From UBA9620 sp965220695 (GTDB lineage: Bacteria; Acidobacteriota; Vicinamibacteria; Vicinamibacterales; UBA8438), in NCBI GenBank assembly GCA_965220695.1, contig OZ244838.1, forward strand, positions 3,472,001-3,536,000: DNA of 64,000 nt, written 5' to 3'. Below, one piece after another: positions 32,404 through 40,805 of this stretch. The position numbers and the translations under genes are program-made. Below the pieces are notes generated by a model. That model saw nothing but the letters and a program-made list of their open reading frames with translations. It made no database searches and was not told where the DNA came from. How positions within the stretch are numbered: position 1 is the first letter of the stretch; the number at the start of each line of letters is the position of its first letter.

Positions 32404-33582
32404 TCAGACCACGCCCTCGTCACGCCATCCGGCGATCGTCATCGCATCGAAGCCCAGATCGCCCAGAATGACGTCAGTGTGAGCGCCAAGCGCCGGTACC
32501 GGACCCATGACGGGCTCCACCCCTGAAAGTGCCGCCGCTGGAACCGCCGCCCGGATCGGACCGGCCGGCGTGTCCACCTGGCGCCACCGGGCGCGAGCCG
32601 CCAATTGCGGATGGTCGGCCAACTGCTGGACCGTGCGCAGACGGGCGTTCGCGATATGCGCCTCGTCCAGGCGATCGACGATATCCGGCGTCGACAGATG
32701 TGCGAATACACTCTCGATTTCAGCATCCAGCGCGGATCTGTGCTCGACTCTGGACGCATTCGAGGCGAACCGGGGATCGGCCGCCAACTCCGGGCGACCG
32801 AGCACATCTGTGCAGAACGCCTGCCACTCACGCTCATTCTGGATCCCGAGATAGACCACCTCGCCATCACCACCGGCAAACGGCCCGTACGGCGCAATGA
32901 CCGCGTGGCGCGCGCCGGATCGCTGCGGTGCCGTCCCTCCGTAGACGCCGTAGTACATCGGATAGCTCATCCACTCGCCCAGCGCTTCCAACATCGACAC
33001 TTCGAGCGCGGCCCCCTCTCCCGTGCGCTGGCGCATCAGCAGAGCGGTCAGGACACCCGAGTAGGCATACATGCCGGCGGCGATATCGGCGACCGAGATG
33101 CCAACCTTCACCGGCTCCTCGGCGGTCCCCGTGATCGACAGCAGGCCTGCCTCTGCCTGCACCAGCAGGTCGTACGCCTTTCTGTCCCGATACGGACCGC
33201 TGGAGCCGTAGCCCGAGATCTCGCACACGACCAGCCGGGGATACGTCCGCCGCAATACGTCGGCCGAGAGTCCGAGCCGTCCGGTGGCCCCGGGCGCCAG
33301 GTTCTGTACGAACACGTCTGCCCGATTGAGCAATCGGCGCAGGACCTCGACCGCGTCCGGATGCTTGACGTTGAGCGTCAGCGACTCCTTCGACCGGTTC
33401 AACCAGACGAAGTGCGACGACTCTCCCCTTACCGTGGCATCGTAGCTGCGGGCAAAGTCGCCCACCCCCGGCCGCTCGATCTTGATCACCCGAGCCCCCA
33501 GGTCGGCCAACTGCCGGGTCGCGAACGGCGCCGCCACCGCCTGCTCGAGCGACAGCACGGTGATACCTTCGAGCGGTCGCAT
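32404..33582 (-). CDS. CaiB/BaiF CoA-transferase
   Basis: A 392-residue class III (family III) CoA-transferase that moves CoA between carboxylic acids. It starts MRPLEGITVLSLEQAVAAPF, then ADLGARVIKIERPGVGDFAR, LNRSKESLTLNVKHPDAV, ISGYGSSGPYRDRKAYDLL (with the catalytic Asp) and VKVGISVADIAAGMYA. The start codon overlaps the stop of the acyl-CoA dehydrogenase (TGATG), so the two are coupled. Family members in similar clusters activate itaconate, mesaconate or related C5 acids using succinyl-CoA; the acid here is inferred from neighbours. Confidence 0.9.
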   Translation of the reverse strand: MRPLEGITVLSLEQAVAAPFATRQLADLGARVIKIERPGVGDFARSYDATVRGESSHFVWLNRSKESLTLNVKHPDAVEVLRRLLNRADVFVQNLAPGATGRLGLSADVLRRTYPRLVVCEISGYGSSGPYRDRKAYDLLVQAEAGLLSITGTAEEPVKVGISVADIAAGMYAYSGVLTALLMRQRTGEGAALEVSMLEALGEWMSYPMYYGVYGGTAPQRSGARHAVIAPYGPFAGGDGEVVYLGIQNEREWQAFCTDVLGRPELAADPRFASNASRVEHRSALDAEIESVFAHLSTPDIVDRLDEAHIANARLRTVQQLADHPQLAARARWRQVDTPAGPIRAAVPAAALSGVEPVMGPVPALGAHTDVILGDLGFDAMTIAGWRDEGVV

Positions 33583-34739
33583 CAGAACGAGCGGGGCATG
33601 TTCAGCACGTGCTGACCGATATGGGACAGGATGAGGTTGGTAGAGATGGGCGCGATCTGATACAACCGCGTCTCGCGGAACTTGCGCTCCACGTCGTACT
33701 CCTCGGCAAATCCGAATCCGCCGTAGGTTTGCATCGTCACGTTGGCCGCTTCCCAGGAGGCGTCGGCCGCCAGCAGCTTCGCCATGTTCGCCTCGGCGCC
33801 GCACGGACGACCACCGTCAAACAGGTCCGCGGCCCTGATCCGCATCAGATCGGCCGCTTCCACGTTGACATGCGCCCGGGCAATCGGAAACTGGATGCCC
33901 TGATTCTGACCGATCGGGCGTCCGAAAACGATACGGTCCCTCGCGTACTTGCAGGCGCGATCGACGAACCAGCGCCCATCACCGACACACTCGGCGGCAA
34001 TGAGTATCCGCTCCGCGTTCAACCCGTCGAGCAGGTAGCGGAACCCTTGCCCCTCTTTTCCGATCCGGTTCTCCACCGGCACTTCCAGATTGTCGAAGAA
34101 CACCTCGGTCGTCGCGTGGTTGATCATCGCCCGGATCGGCACGACCGTCATCCCGTTGCCTACGGCCTCCTTGAGATCGACCAGCAGGACCGAGAGCCCC
34201 TCGGTCTTCTTCCTGACTTCCTCGAGCGGAGTTGTGCGCGCCACGAGCAACATCAAATCGGAATGAGAAACCCGCGAGATCCAGACCTTCTGGCCGTTCA
34301 CCACGTAGCGGTCGCCCTTGCGTACCGCCATCGTCTTCATTTGGGTGGTGTCGGTCCCGGTCGTCGGTTCGGTTACGCCGAATGCCTGCAACCGCAACTC
34401 GCCGCTCGCAATCTTCGGCAGATAGTAGTTCCGCTGCGCCTGGGATCCGTGCCTGAGCAGGGTGCCCATGATGTACATCTGTGCATGACACGCCGCCGAG
34501 TTCCCGCCCGACCGATTGACTTCCTCCAGGATGATTGAACCCTCGGCGATGCCGAGCCCGGATCCACCCAGCTCCTCTGGAATGAGTGCGGCCAGATACC
34601 CCGCCTCGGTCAACGTCTTGACGAACTCCTCCGGGTAGGCCTCCCGCGCATCGAGCTCCCGCCAGTAGGTGTCCGGAAATCGTGCGCACAGCTCGCGCAC
34701 CGCTGTTCTCAAATCGGTGTGCAACTCGTTGTTGGCCAC
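33582..34739 (-). CDS. Acyl-CoA dehydrogenase
   Basis: A 385-residue FAD flavoprotein of the acyl-CoA dehydrogenase family. ALIPEELGGSGLGIAEGSII, FGVTEPTTGTDTTQMKT (FAD loop), GQKVWISRVSHSDLMLLVART, ARDRIVFGRPIGQNQGIQFP and QTYGGFGFAEEYDVERKFRETRLYQIAPIS are conserved. Start GTG 34739 has GGAG a few nt upstream; the frame is open to 34790. First gene of the CoA-pathway cluster. The acyl group is unknown; methylsuccinyl-CoA or a related branched dicarboxylate would fit the cluster. Confidence 0.92.
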   Translation of the reverse strand: MANNELHTDLRTAVRELCARFPDTYWRELDAREAYPEEFVKTLTEAGYLAALIPEELGGSGLGIAEGSIILEEVNRSGGNSAACHAQMYIMGTLLRHGSQAQRNYYLPKIASGELRLQAFGVTEPTTGTDTTQMKTMAVRKGDRYVVNGQKVWISRVSHSDLMLLVARTTPLEEVRKKTEGLSVLLVDLKEAVGNGMTVVPIRAMINHATTEVFFDNLEVPVENRIGKEGQGFRYLLDGLNAERILIAAECVGDGRWFVDRACKYARDRIVFGRPIGQNQGIQFPIARAHVNVEAADLMRIRAADLFDGGRPCGAEANMAKLLAADASWEAANVTMQTYGGFGFAEEYDVERKFRETRLYQIAPISTNLILSHIGQHVLNMPRSF

Positions 34740-34978
34740 GATCGCTCCGTCAGTTCGGAATCGGCGTCCCGGTATCAAACCCGGGATCACAAGCCGGAGA
34801 TGAGATGCCCGGCCGCCAGCCCGCGGGTCGCGCCGCGAGCCTCTGTCAGCCCGTGACGGAGGTCCCGCAGGGCTCGACCGGTGCTGCGACCCACCGAGCG
34901 GCGTTGAAGCCTGCGGATCGGCCGCGTACCACCGGCATGCTCACTCTTCTCGCCTTGCGCTGACCGAATGCAGCATCG

Positions 34979-35025
34979 TTACGACCAGATCTCGGTGCGA
35001 CGCGGGGTTCTGCCGCGGGCCGCTA
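34979..35025 (+). repeat. Dispersed repeat, copy 4 (long form)
   Basis: Matches 2481-2527 at 42 of 47 positions without gaps. The left 20 nt are identical in the two copies. The other four family members share only the right-hand part. Confidence 0.8.
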
Positions 35026-35169
35026 TGCGGCGTGCATGTTCCGGCGCACCCGCCTGGCGGGAAAATAGCGCGCAGATGATAGCACGGACCAGGAACAGTC
35101 CTTCGTCCGATGTGTCCAGAGGACGATCGCCGCGGCCGGCCGCACCGGGAACGAATTCGACAGCGTTCC

Positions 35170-35175
35170 TATAAT
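35170..35175 (+). promoter_or_regulatory. -10 box TATAAT for the DUF1343 gene, leaderless arrangement
   Basis: Perfect TATAAT ends 6 nt before GTG 35182, the same geometry as secG. No -35 or Shine-Dalgarno sequence. Confidence 0.55.
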
Positions 35176-35181
35176 ACGTGC

Positions 35182-36339
35182 GTGTCGGTTCTTCTCGGGT
35201 CCGCCAGTCTCGCGTCGCGTCTCGACGGCGAGCGGATCGGTCTCGTCGCCAATCCGGCGTCGGTGGATGCGAATCTCGTCCACGTGGTCGACGCCGCCGC
35301 TGCGCTGCCGGGGGCGACGTTGGCCGCACTCTTCGGCCCGCAGCATGGGTTCCGATCCGACGTCCAGGACAACATGATCGAGACCGATCATGCCCGTCAC
35401 CCTCGACTCGGAGTGCCGATCTACTCGCTCTACGGCGAGACCCGGGAGCCGACCGCGGGAATGCTGGCCGGATTGGACCTGTTGATCATCGACCTGCAGG
35501 ACGTGGGCACACGGGTGTATACGTACATCCACACGATGACCAACTGTTTGCGTGCGTGCGGGCGTCACAGACTCCCGGTCGTGGTGTGCGACCGGCCCAA
35601 TCCCGTGGGCGGCGTGGCCGTCGAGGGCGGCATGCTGGAACCGGGATTCGAGTCGTTTGTCGGTCTCTCTCCGATTCCGCTCCGGCATGGATTGACGATC
35701 GGCGAGTTGGCGCTTTATTGCAACGAACAGTTCAACCTCGGCGCATCGCTCGAGATCCTGCCGCTCGTGGGATGGCGCCGAGAGATGTATCACGACGACA
35801 CCGGGCTGCCGTGGGTGCTGCCATCTCCCAACCTGCCGACCCTCGACAGCGCAATCGTCTACCCCGGCATGGTACTGCTGGAGGGCACGAACCTGTCTGA
35901 AGGCCGAGGCACGACGCGCCCGTTCGAGCTGTTCGGCGCACCCTGGCTGGAGGCGCACGCTGTCGCACACGCCATGAACACCCTCAGCCTGCCTGGCGTG
36001 TACTTCCGCCCCGCCGAGTTTCAACCGACGTTCCAGAAGCATGCCGGGGAAACCTGCGGCGGATGCCAGTTGCATGTGACTGACCGGACGACGTTCCGGC
36101 CGGTGCTGACAGCCGTCGCCGTCCTCGACGTCTGTCGGCGGCAGGCCCCCGATCGATTCGCGTGGCGCCGGCCGCCCTACGAATACGAAACGGTCCTCCC
36201 ACCGATCGACATTCTGTCCGGCTCCGATCGGCTGCGACGCCGGTTGAACGAAGACGTTCCGTTCGGCTCGATTGCCGGCGAGTGGGCGGCGGGCCTGGAG
36301 GCGTTCCACGCGCTCCGGGCGCGCCACCTTCTTTATTGA
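35182..36339 (+). CDS. DUF1343 protein (NamZ-like exo-beta-N-acetylmuramidase family)
   Basis: A 385-residue DUF1343 protein. Characterised members (NamZ) release terminal MurNAc from cell-wall fragments in muropeptide recycling. Conserved blocks seen: RIGLVANPASVD, LFGPQHGFRSDVQDNM, YSLYGETREPTAGML, LIIDLQDVGTRVYTYIHTM, DRPNPVGGVAVEG, LPWVLPSPNLPTLDSA and LLEGTNLSEGRGTTRPFELFGAPW. Known secreted NamZ proteins carry a signal peptide; here translation from GTG 35182 begins directly at the domain, so it looks cytoplasmic. The frame extends to 35110 but that part is basic, without signal character, and lies upstream of the TATAAT. Confidence 0.9.
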   Translation: MSVLLGSASLASRLDGERIGLVANPASVDANLVHVVDAAAALPGATLAALFGPQHGFRSDVQDNMIETDHARHPRLGVPIYSLYGETREPTAGMLAGLDLLIIDLQDVGTRVYTYIHTMTNCLRACGRHRLPVVVCDRPNPVGGVAVEGGMLEPGFESFVGLSPIPLRHGLTIGELALYCNEQFNLGASLEILPLVGWRREMYHDDTGLPWVLPSPNLPTLDSAIVYPGMVLLEGTNLSEGRGTTRPFELFGAPWLEAHAVAHAMNTLSLPGVYFRPAEFQPTFQKHAGETCGGCQLHVTDRTTFRPVLTAVAVLDVCRRQAPDRFAWRRPPYEYETVLPPIDILSGSDRLRRRLNEDVPFGSIAGEWAAGLEAFHALRARHLLY

Positions 36340-36351
36340 TCGCGGAACACC

Positions 36352-36843
36352 ATGGCCTTTCGCCCGCTCGCCTTCGAGCACTCGATCGTGATCACCGCCG
36401 CTCCCGGCGCGGTGCTGTCAGCGTTCTTCGACCCCGCTGCATTGAACGCCTGGTGGGAGGCGGTGGGCTCGGTCACGATCCCGCGGCCCCTGGGCGTCTA
36501 TGCCATCGAATGGCGTGACACCCCCTTCAGCGACCCACTTCTCGGCACCCTGGGCGGGGTGTTCTACGGCACGGTGATGGAGTATCGGCCGCCACGGAAG
36601 TTCTTTCTCGCCGATGCCTATTGGCTGCCGCCGGAATCGGGCGCCCTCGGTCCGATGGCGCTCGAGATCACCTGCCGGATCGAAGGACCGGCGACCCGTC
36701 TCCGTGTCCGGCAGAGCGGCTCGGACGAGGGGATCATGTGGGAGCGCTACTACGCCTTGATCGCAGTGGGATGGGAATCGTCGCTCGACGCGCTGAAACA
36801 ATACCTGGAATGCGGCGGCGTCCGGCCGGCGCAGTCATCGTGA
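36352..36843 (+). CDS. SRPBCC/AHSA1-like protein
   Basis: A 163-residue START-like (SRPBCC) protein: FEHSIVITAAPGAVLSAFFD, ALNAWWEAVGSVTIPR, a central sheet and the long C-terminal helix GWESSLDALKQYLE. Such proteins bind hydrophobic ligands or act as Hsp90 co-factors (AHSA1). It lies 12 nt after the DUF1343 gene and 1 nt before the FAD oxidoreductase, so the three are probably co-transcribed. Ligand unknown. Confidence 0.8.
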   Translation: MAFRPLAFEHSIVITAAPGAVLSAFFDPAALNAWWEAVGSVTIPRPLGVYAIEWRDTPFSDPLLGTLGGVFYGTVMEYRPPRKFFLADAYWLPPESGALGPMALEITCRIEGPATRLRVRQSGSDEGIMWERYYALIAVGWESSLDALKQYLECGGVRPAQSS

Positions 36844-36844
36844 G

Positions 36845-38026
36845 ATGCGCGACACCATCCTCATCGTCGGCGGCGGCGTGGTCGGGTCGAGCATTGCCTA
36901 CCACCTCCGCAAGGACGGATACGCCGGCCGGGTAGTGGTCATCGAGCGCGATCCCACGTACACCCGTGCATCGTCAGCGCTGGCGATGGGCGGCATCCGG
37001 CAGCAGTTCAGCTCGGTGGCCAACATCCAACTCGCGCAGTACGGCCGGCGCTTCTACGGCACCTTCGACCGCGAGTTGCGGGTGCCGGGCCATCAACCCC
37101 GCGCCAACTTCCGTTCGCGGGGCTATCTCTTTCTCGTCACCGGCGAGACGGCGCCGCACTTCGAGGCGCGGGTCGAGCGGCAACAGAGTCTTGGAGCCCG
37201 GGTGGAACGGCTCAGCCTCGATGAACTGCGCGCGAGATTCCCTGGAGTGCAGCTTGACGACATCCGCTTCGGGGTCTTCGGTCCGGAGGACGGATACGCC
37301 GAACCGAGGGAAGTGCTCACGGGGTTTCGGGCGGCAGCCGCGGCGGCGGGCGTCGACTACATCGCCGCCGAGGTCGTCGACGTCATCGACCGCGCCGGAC
37401 GTAAAACTGGCGTCGTGCTCCACGACGGCGCTCGGCTCGAAGGCCAGGCGGTCGTCAACGCCGCAGGGCCGTTCGCCGCCAGACTTGGCGCGATGGCCGG
37501 AATCACGCTTCCCGTGCAACCGGTTCGCCAGCAACTGTTTCGCTGCGCCCTACGAACTCGCTGGCCGTATCGGTTTCCCGTGACCGTGGATCCGACGGGC
37601 GTGCACTGGCGCCACGAGGACCCCGCGACTGCATTGGATCCGGACTGTCTGATCGTCGCGTCCACCCGGATCGATGAACCGCCAGGCGAGAACTTCGTGT
37701 GCGATTACTCACGGTGGGAGTCTGAATTCCGGCCGGCGCTCGTTCAGCGGGTGCCCGCGATGGCGTCCGTGACGCTGGTCGACGGTTGGGCCGGTCTATA
37801 CGCGATGACGCCCGACCACAACCCGCTACTCGGCGAGCACCCGGCGGCGCCTGGATTCTATCTGGCCAACGGATTCAGCGGACACGGGCTCATGATTGCC
37901 CCCGCCGTGGGCAAGGTCCTGTCCGAGCTGATCCGCACTGGACGCGCAGACACCGTCGATGTCAGCTGCTTCGATCCGGCCAGATTCGACCGAAACGAGC
38001 CGGTGCACGACGATGCCATGATCTGA
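36845..38026 (+). CDS. FAD-dependent oxidoreductase (DAO family)
   Basis: A 393-residue DAO-fold oxidoreductase. ILIVGGGVVGSSIAYHL binds FAD, TRASSALAMGGIRQQFSS resembles sarcosine dehydrogenase/FOXRED1-type enzymes, VVNAAGPFAARLGAMAGI is the second nucleotide motif, and GWAGLYAMTPDHNPLLG plus NGFSGHGLMIAPAVGKVLSEL close the FAD site. It likely oxidises an amino acid or N-methyl amine. Nothing in the neighbourhood fixes the substrate. Confidence 0.88.
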   Translation: MRDTILIVGGGVVGSSIAYHLRKDGYAGRVVVIERDPTYTRASSALAMGGIRQQFSSVANIQLAQYGRRFYGTFDRELRVPGHQPRANFRSRGYLFLVTGETAPHFEARVERQQSLGARVERLSLDELRARFPGVQLDDIRFGVFGPEDGYAEPREVLTGFRAAAAAAGVDYIAAEVVDVIDRAGRKTGVVLHDGARLEGQAVVNAAGPFAARLGAMAGITLPVQPVRQQLFRCALRTRWPYRFPVTVDPTGVHWRHEDPATALDPDCLIVASTRIDEPPGENFVCDYSRWESEFRPALVQRVPAMASVTLVDGWAGLYAMTPDHNPLLGEHPAAPGFYLANGFSGHGLMIAPAVGKVLSELIRTGRADTVDVSCFDPARFDRNEPVHDDAMI

Positions 38027-38062
38027 CCGGCGTCGGCGTCGTCGCCGGCACGCCGCGGCTCG

Positions 38063-38068
38063 TATAAT
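38063..38068 (+). promoter_or_regulatory. -10 box TATAAT for the O-methyltransferase, leaderless arrangement
   Basis: Perfect TATAAT ending 7 nt before ATG 38076. Third independent case of this geometry after secG and the DUF1343 gene. Confidence 0.55.
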
Positions 38069-38075
38069 CCACTCC

Positions 38076-38741
38076 ATGCAGATTGTTGCACCCGGGATCG
38101 AACGCTATCTCGCGTCGTTCGACCCCAGCGATCCGCTACTCGAGAAGGTGGCGTCGGAGGGCGCGGAACTCGGCCTGCCTCTCATCGATACGACCGTCGG
38201 CCATTTCCTCGAAACCCTCGCGCTGTCGATAGGCGCGCGGTACATGCTCGAAATCGGGACCGCAAACGGATACTCCGCCCTGTGGCTGGCCCGCGCCCTG
38301 CCCCCGGACGGACGGCTGTTCACGATCGAGTGCGATCCGGCGCGAGCCGCCATCGCAAGAGACCACTTTGCCGAGGGAAAGCTGACGGATCAAGTCAGCG
38401 TCATCGTGGGCGACGCGGCGCGGATGGTCCACAAAGTGGCCGGTCCCTTCGACCTGATTTTCAACGACGGCGACAAACGGCAGTACGCGCCCCTGCTCGA
38501 CCGCCTGCTCGCGCTGCTCCGTCCGGGCGGTGTACTCGTCACCGACAACGTATTGTGGGACGGGGAAGTGGTGCCGGGTCTGGTGCCGGTCCCCCGACGG
38601 GCCGCGGACGAAACCGCCGCGATCGCTGCCTACAACCAGCGTCTCGCCAACGAACCCCGGCTTGTCACGAGCTTCCTGCCGGTTCGCGACGGTCTGGCGG
38701 TATCGGTTCGGGCACCCGCCCGGGACAGGAAACCGGCGTGA
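38076..38741 (+). CDS. Class I SAM-dependent O-methyltransferase (CCoAOMT-like)
   Basis: A 221-residue methyltransferase of the caffeoyl-CoA/catechol O-methyltransferase group. LEIGTANGYSALWLARAL is SAM motif I, FTIECDPARAAIARDHF motif II, DLIFNDGDKRQYAPLLDRL includes the metal-site Asp, and LLRPGGVLVTDNVLWDGEV is a further signature. The stop overlaps the GTG start of the next small gene (GTGA). Substrate unknown. Confidence 0.92.
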   Translation: MQIVAPGIERYLASFDPSDPLLEKVASEGAELGLPLIDTTVGHFLETLALSIGARYMLEIGTANGYSALWLARALPPDGRLFTIECDPARAAIARDHFAEGKLTDQVSVIVGDAARMVHKVAGPFDLIFNDGDKRQYAPLLDRLLALLRPGGVLVTDNVLWDGEVVPGLVPVPRRAADETAAIAAYNQRLANEPRLVTSFLPVRDGLAVSVRAPARDRKPA

Positions 38742-38923
38742 CGCCCAAAGAGTGGCTGGCGGCGGCCAAGGCGGATGCCGAGCGGCGAGGGCGTCCTGAA
38801 CTGGGGCCGCTGCTCGACATGCTGGCGAACGCCACCCGGGCGTTGCGCGCCGCCGAGTGGAACCGCCACACCGGAGAACGCGCCGCTGTTGACCGGGAAC
38901 ACCACGATGAACATGTGGACTGA
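38738..38923 (+). CDS. Small helical protein coupled to an amidase (GatC/AtzG-like?)
   Basis: A 61-residue frame, GTG 38738 to 38923. It starts VTPKEWLAAAKADAERRGRP and continues ELGPLLDMLANATRALRAAEW, a charged two-helix protein with a disordered acidic/His tail. It overlaps the stop of the methyltransferase by 4 nt and the amidase start by 17 nt, so it is tightly coupled on both sides. Small helical partners of amidases are known (GatC, AtzG), and this gene has the right size and place, but I cannot show homology. Its codon usage is as GC-rich as the neighbours. Confidence 0.65.
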   Translation: MTPKEWLAAAKADAERRGRPELGPLLDMLANATRALRAAEWNRHTGERAAVDREHHDEHVD

Positions 38924-40259
38924 ACAACCGCTCCGGCGGCTGGCCCAGGCCATCGAGTCGAGCGACGTGTCGGTGCGGGAGGTGGTCGACACCGCGCTCG
39001 ATCGCATTCATACCAGGAACCCGGCGCTGAACGCGTTCACCACGGTGTTGGCCGACCGCGCGCGCGGCGCCGCGGCACACGCTGATGCCGAGATCGCGGC
39101 CGGCCGGTACCGCGGTCCGCTGCATGGCGTGCCGATCTCGATCAAGGATTTGATGGACGTCGCGGGAACACCGACGACGGCGGCATCCAGGGCGACCGAC
39201 CGCGAGCCCGCCCACCGGGATGCCCCCGTCGTGGCCAGACTGCGGGCCGCCGGCGCCATCGTCATCGGCAAGTGCAATCTCCACGAGTTTGCGTTCGGAA
39301 CGACAGGAGAGGACTCGGCGTTCGGACCGACTCGGCACCCGCTGGACCCGCGCCGGTCGCCCGGCGGATCGAGCAGCGGATCGGCCGCGTCCGTCGCGGA
39401 TGGCATGGTCACGGCGTCGGTGGGGACGGACACGGGCGGGTCCATCCGGATTCCGTCCGCCGCGTGCGGACTTGTAGGGCTGAAACCCACGTTCGACGAA
39501 GTGTCCTGCGACGGCGTGATGCCCCTGGCGCCGAGTCTCGACCATGTCGGCCCGATGACCCGGTGTGTCGCCGACGCCCGTGTCATGTATCACGCCATGC
39601 GGAACGACAGCCCGGGGTCGCCTCCACCCCCTGCGGCGCCATTGACGCACCGGCTGGGCTGTCCGCGGCCATATTTCCTCGAGCGCCTCGACGCGGACGT
39701 ACGCGATGTCTTCGAGCGTGCGTTGAGCCGGTTGGCGGCCGCGAGCTGGAACATCCACGCCACCGACGTCCGACACGCTCACGACACGGCGAGTGTCTAT
39801 CTGCACCTGGTGCTGGCGGAGGGCGCGGCGGTACACGCGCGGGGCCTCGAGCAGCGCGGAGACGCGTACACGCCCGAGGTGCGATCGCGACTCGAACTGG
39901 GACGATATGTGATGGCCGAAGACTACGTTCGGGCCCAACGCGGTCGGGCGGTGCTGAGACACGCTGTCGACGACGCGCTCAGCGGCTGCGACGCGCTGGT
40001 GCTGCCGGCGCTCGCGATTCCGGCGCAGATATTGGGTACGAGCTCTGTCGATCTGGCGGGCCGCACGGAGTCACTGCGCAGTGTGACGCTTCGCCTGACA
40101 CAACTCTTCAACGCCACCGGTCATCCGGCCATCTCGATCCCCTGCGGCCGCACACCGGAGAACCTGCCGTGCGGGCTCCAACTCGCAGGTCGCCGACAGG
40201 ACACCGACCAACTCCTGAACGTCGCGGAAGCGTGCGAGGACGCGCTCCGCGATGCCTGA
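38907..40259 (+). CDS. Amidase signature family enzyme
   Basis: A 450-residue amidase (GatA/AtzE-like). The Ser-cisSer-Lys triad is visible: the Lys in GVPISIKDLMDVAGTP, the cis-Ser in SPGGSSSGSAASVADG, and the nucleophile in GTDTGGSIRIPSAACGLVGLKP. It hydrolyses a C-N amide bond in the cytoplasm. ATG 38907 gives the usual N-terminus; an alternative ATG is 6 nt later. It could be a GatA-like amidotransferase subunit, but no gatB is here, and the C-terminal half is not GatA-like. Confidence 0.9.
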   Translation: MNMWTEQPLRRLAQAIESSDVSVREVVDTALDRIHTRNPALNAFTTVLADRARGAAAHADAEIAAGRYRGPLHGVPISIKDLMDVAGTPTTAASRATDREPAHRDAPVVARLRAAGAIVIGKCNLHEFAFGTTGEDSAFGPTRHPLDPRRSPGGSSSGSAASVADGMVTASVGTDTGGSIRIPSAACGLVGLKPTFDEVSCDGVMPLAPSLDHVGPMTRCVADARVMYHAMRNDSPGSPPPPAAPLTHRLGCPRPYFLERLDADVRDVFERALSRLAAASWNIHATDVRHAHDTASVYLHLVLAEGAAVHARGLEQRGDAYTPEVRSRLELGRYVMAEDYVRAQRGRAVLRHAVDDALSGCDALVLPALAIPAQILGTSSVDLAGRTESLRSVTLRLTQLFNATGHPAISIPCGRTPENLPCGLQLAGRRQDTDQLLNVAEACEDALRDA

Positions 40260-40268
40260 GCGACTACG

Positions 40269-40724
40269 TCACACGCCAGTGCCGGCTGCCTTCCGACGGA
40301 GCGCCGCATAGCCGGCGTCCGTCGGGCTCCCGGTCGCCACAGGCAGCCCGGCCTCCGCCCATCCGGCGTCAATGACCTGCATCGAGGCAGGATCGCGGCG
40401 CCCGCCGAATCCGCCCTTGACGTTGACCGTGTCCTCGTACCCGGACATCGCGAGCACCTGCGCCGCGTTGGCTGACCGTCCCCCCATCTGGCACCCGATC
40501 AGCAGCTTGGCATCCTGAGCGTAGTTGGCCTGCATAACTGCCAGAAACTCGGGGTTCGGCTGCATCTGCCCGGTCCTGGTATCGAAATGCAGCAGCGGGA
40601 CGTTGTGTGCGCCCTCCGGATGGCCCCTCTCAAATTCGGGAACCGACCGGACATCGACATAGGTGTACCCGTCGTCTACCTGCAAACGATGCGCCTCTTG
40701 CACATCGACATGTCTCACACTCAT
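40269..40724 (-). CDS. Single-domain rhodanese
   Basis: A 151-residue rhodanese-fold sulfurtransferase. YTYVDVRSVPEFERGHPEGAHNVP is the N-terminal part and LLIGCQMGGRSANAAQVLAMSGY holds the active-site Cys loop CQMGGRS. The last 45 residues extend beyond the usual domain. ATG 40724 has AAGGAG 6 nt upstream and a TATAGT box at 40745-40750. It converges on the amidase with a 9-nt gap. Confidence 0.9.
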   Translation of the reverse strand: MSVRHVDVQEAHRLQVDDGYTYVDVRSVPEFERGHPEGAHNVPLLHFDTRTGQMQPNPEFLAVMQANYAQDAKLLIGCQMGGRSANAAQVLAMSGYEDTVNVKGGFGGRRDPASMQVIDAGWAEAGLPVATGSPTDAGYAALRRKAAGTGV

Positions 40725-40805
40725 CACTGACTCCTTCGCGTCATACTATACCGTCGCGTCCACCGCGCGGATCGTCAACAGGTGGCGCGAAACCCACCGG
40801 CATTG

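Larger units (their letters stand above)
34740..35181. other. Divergent intergenic region
   Basis: About 440 nt between the CoA-pathway cluster (minus) and the DUF1343 gene (plus). It holds repeat copy 4 (34979-35025) and the TATAAT box at 35170. No gene is supported; short frames are arginine-rich shadows. Confidence 0.5.
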
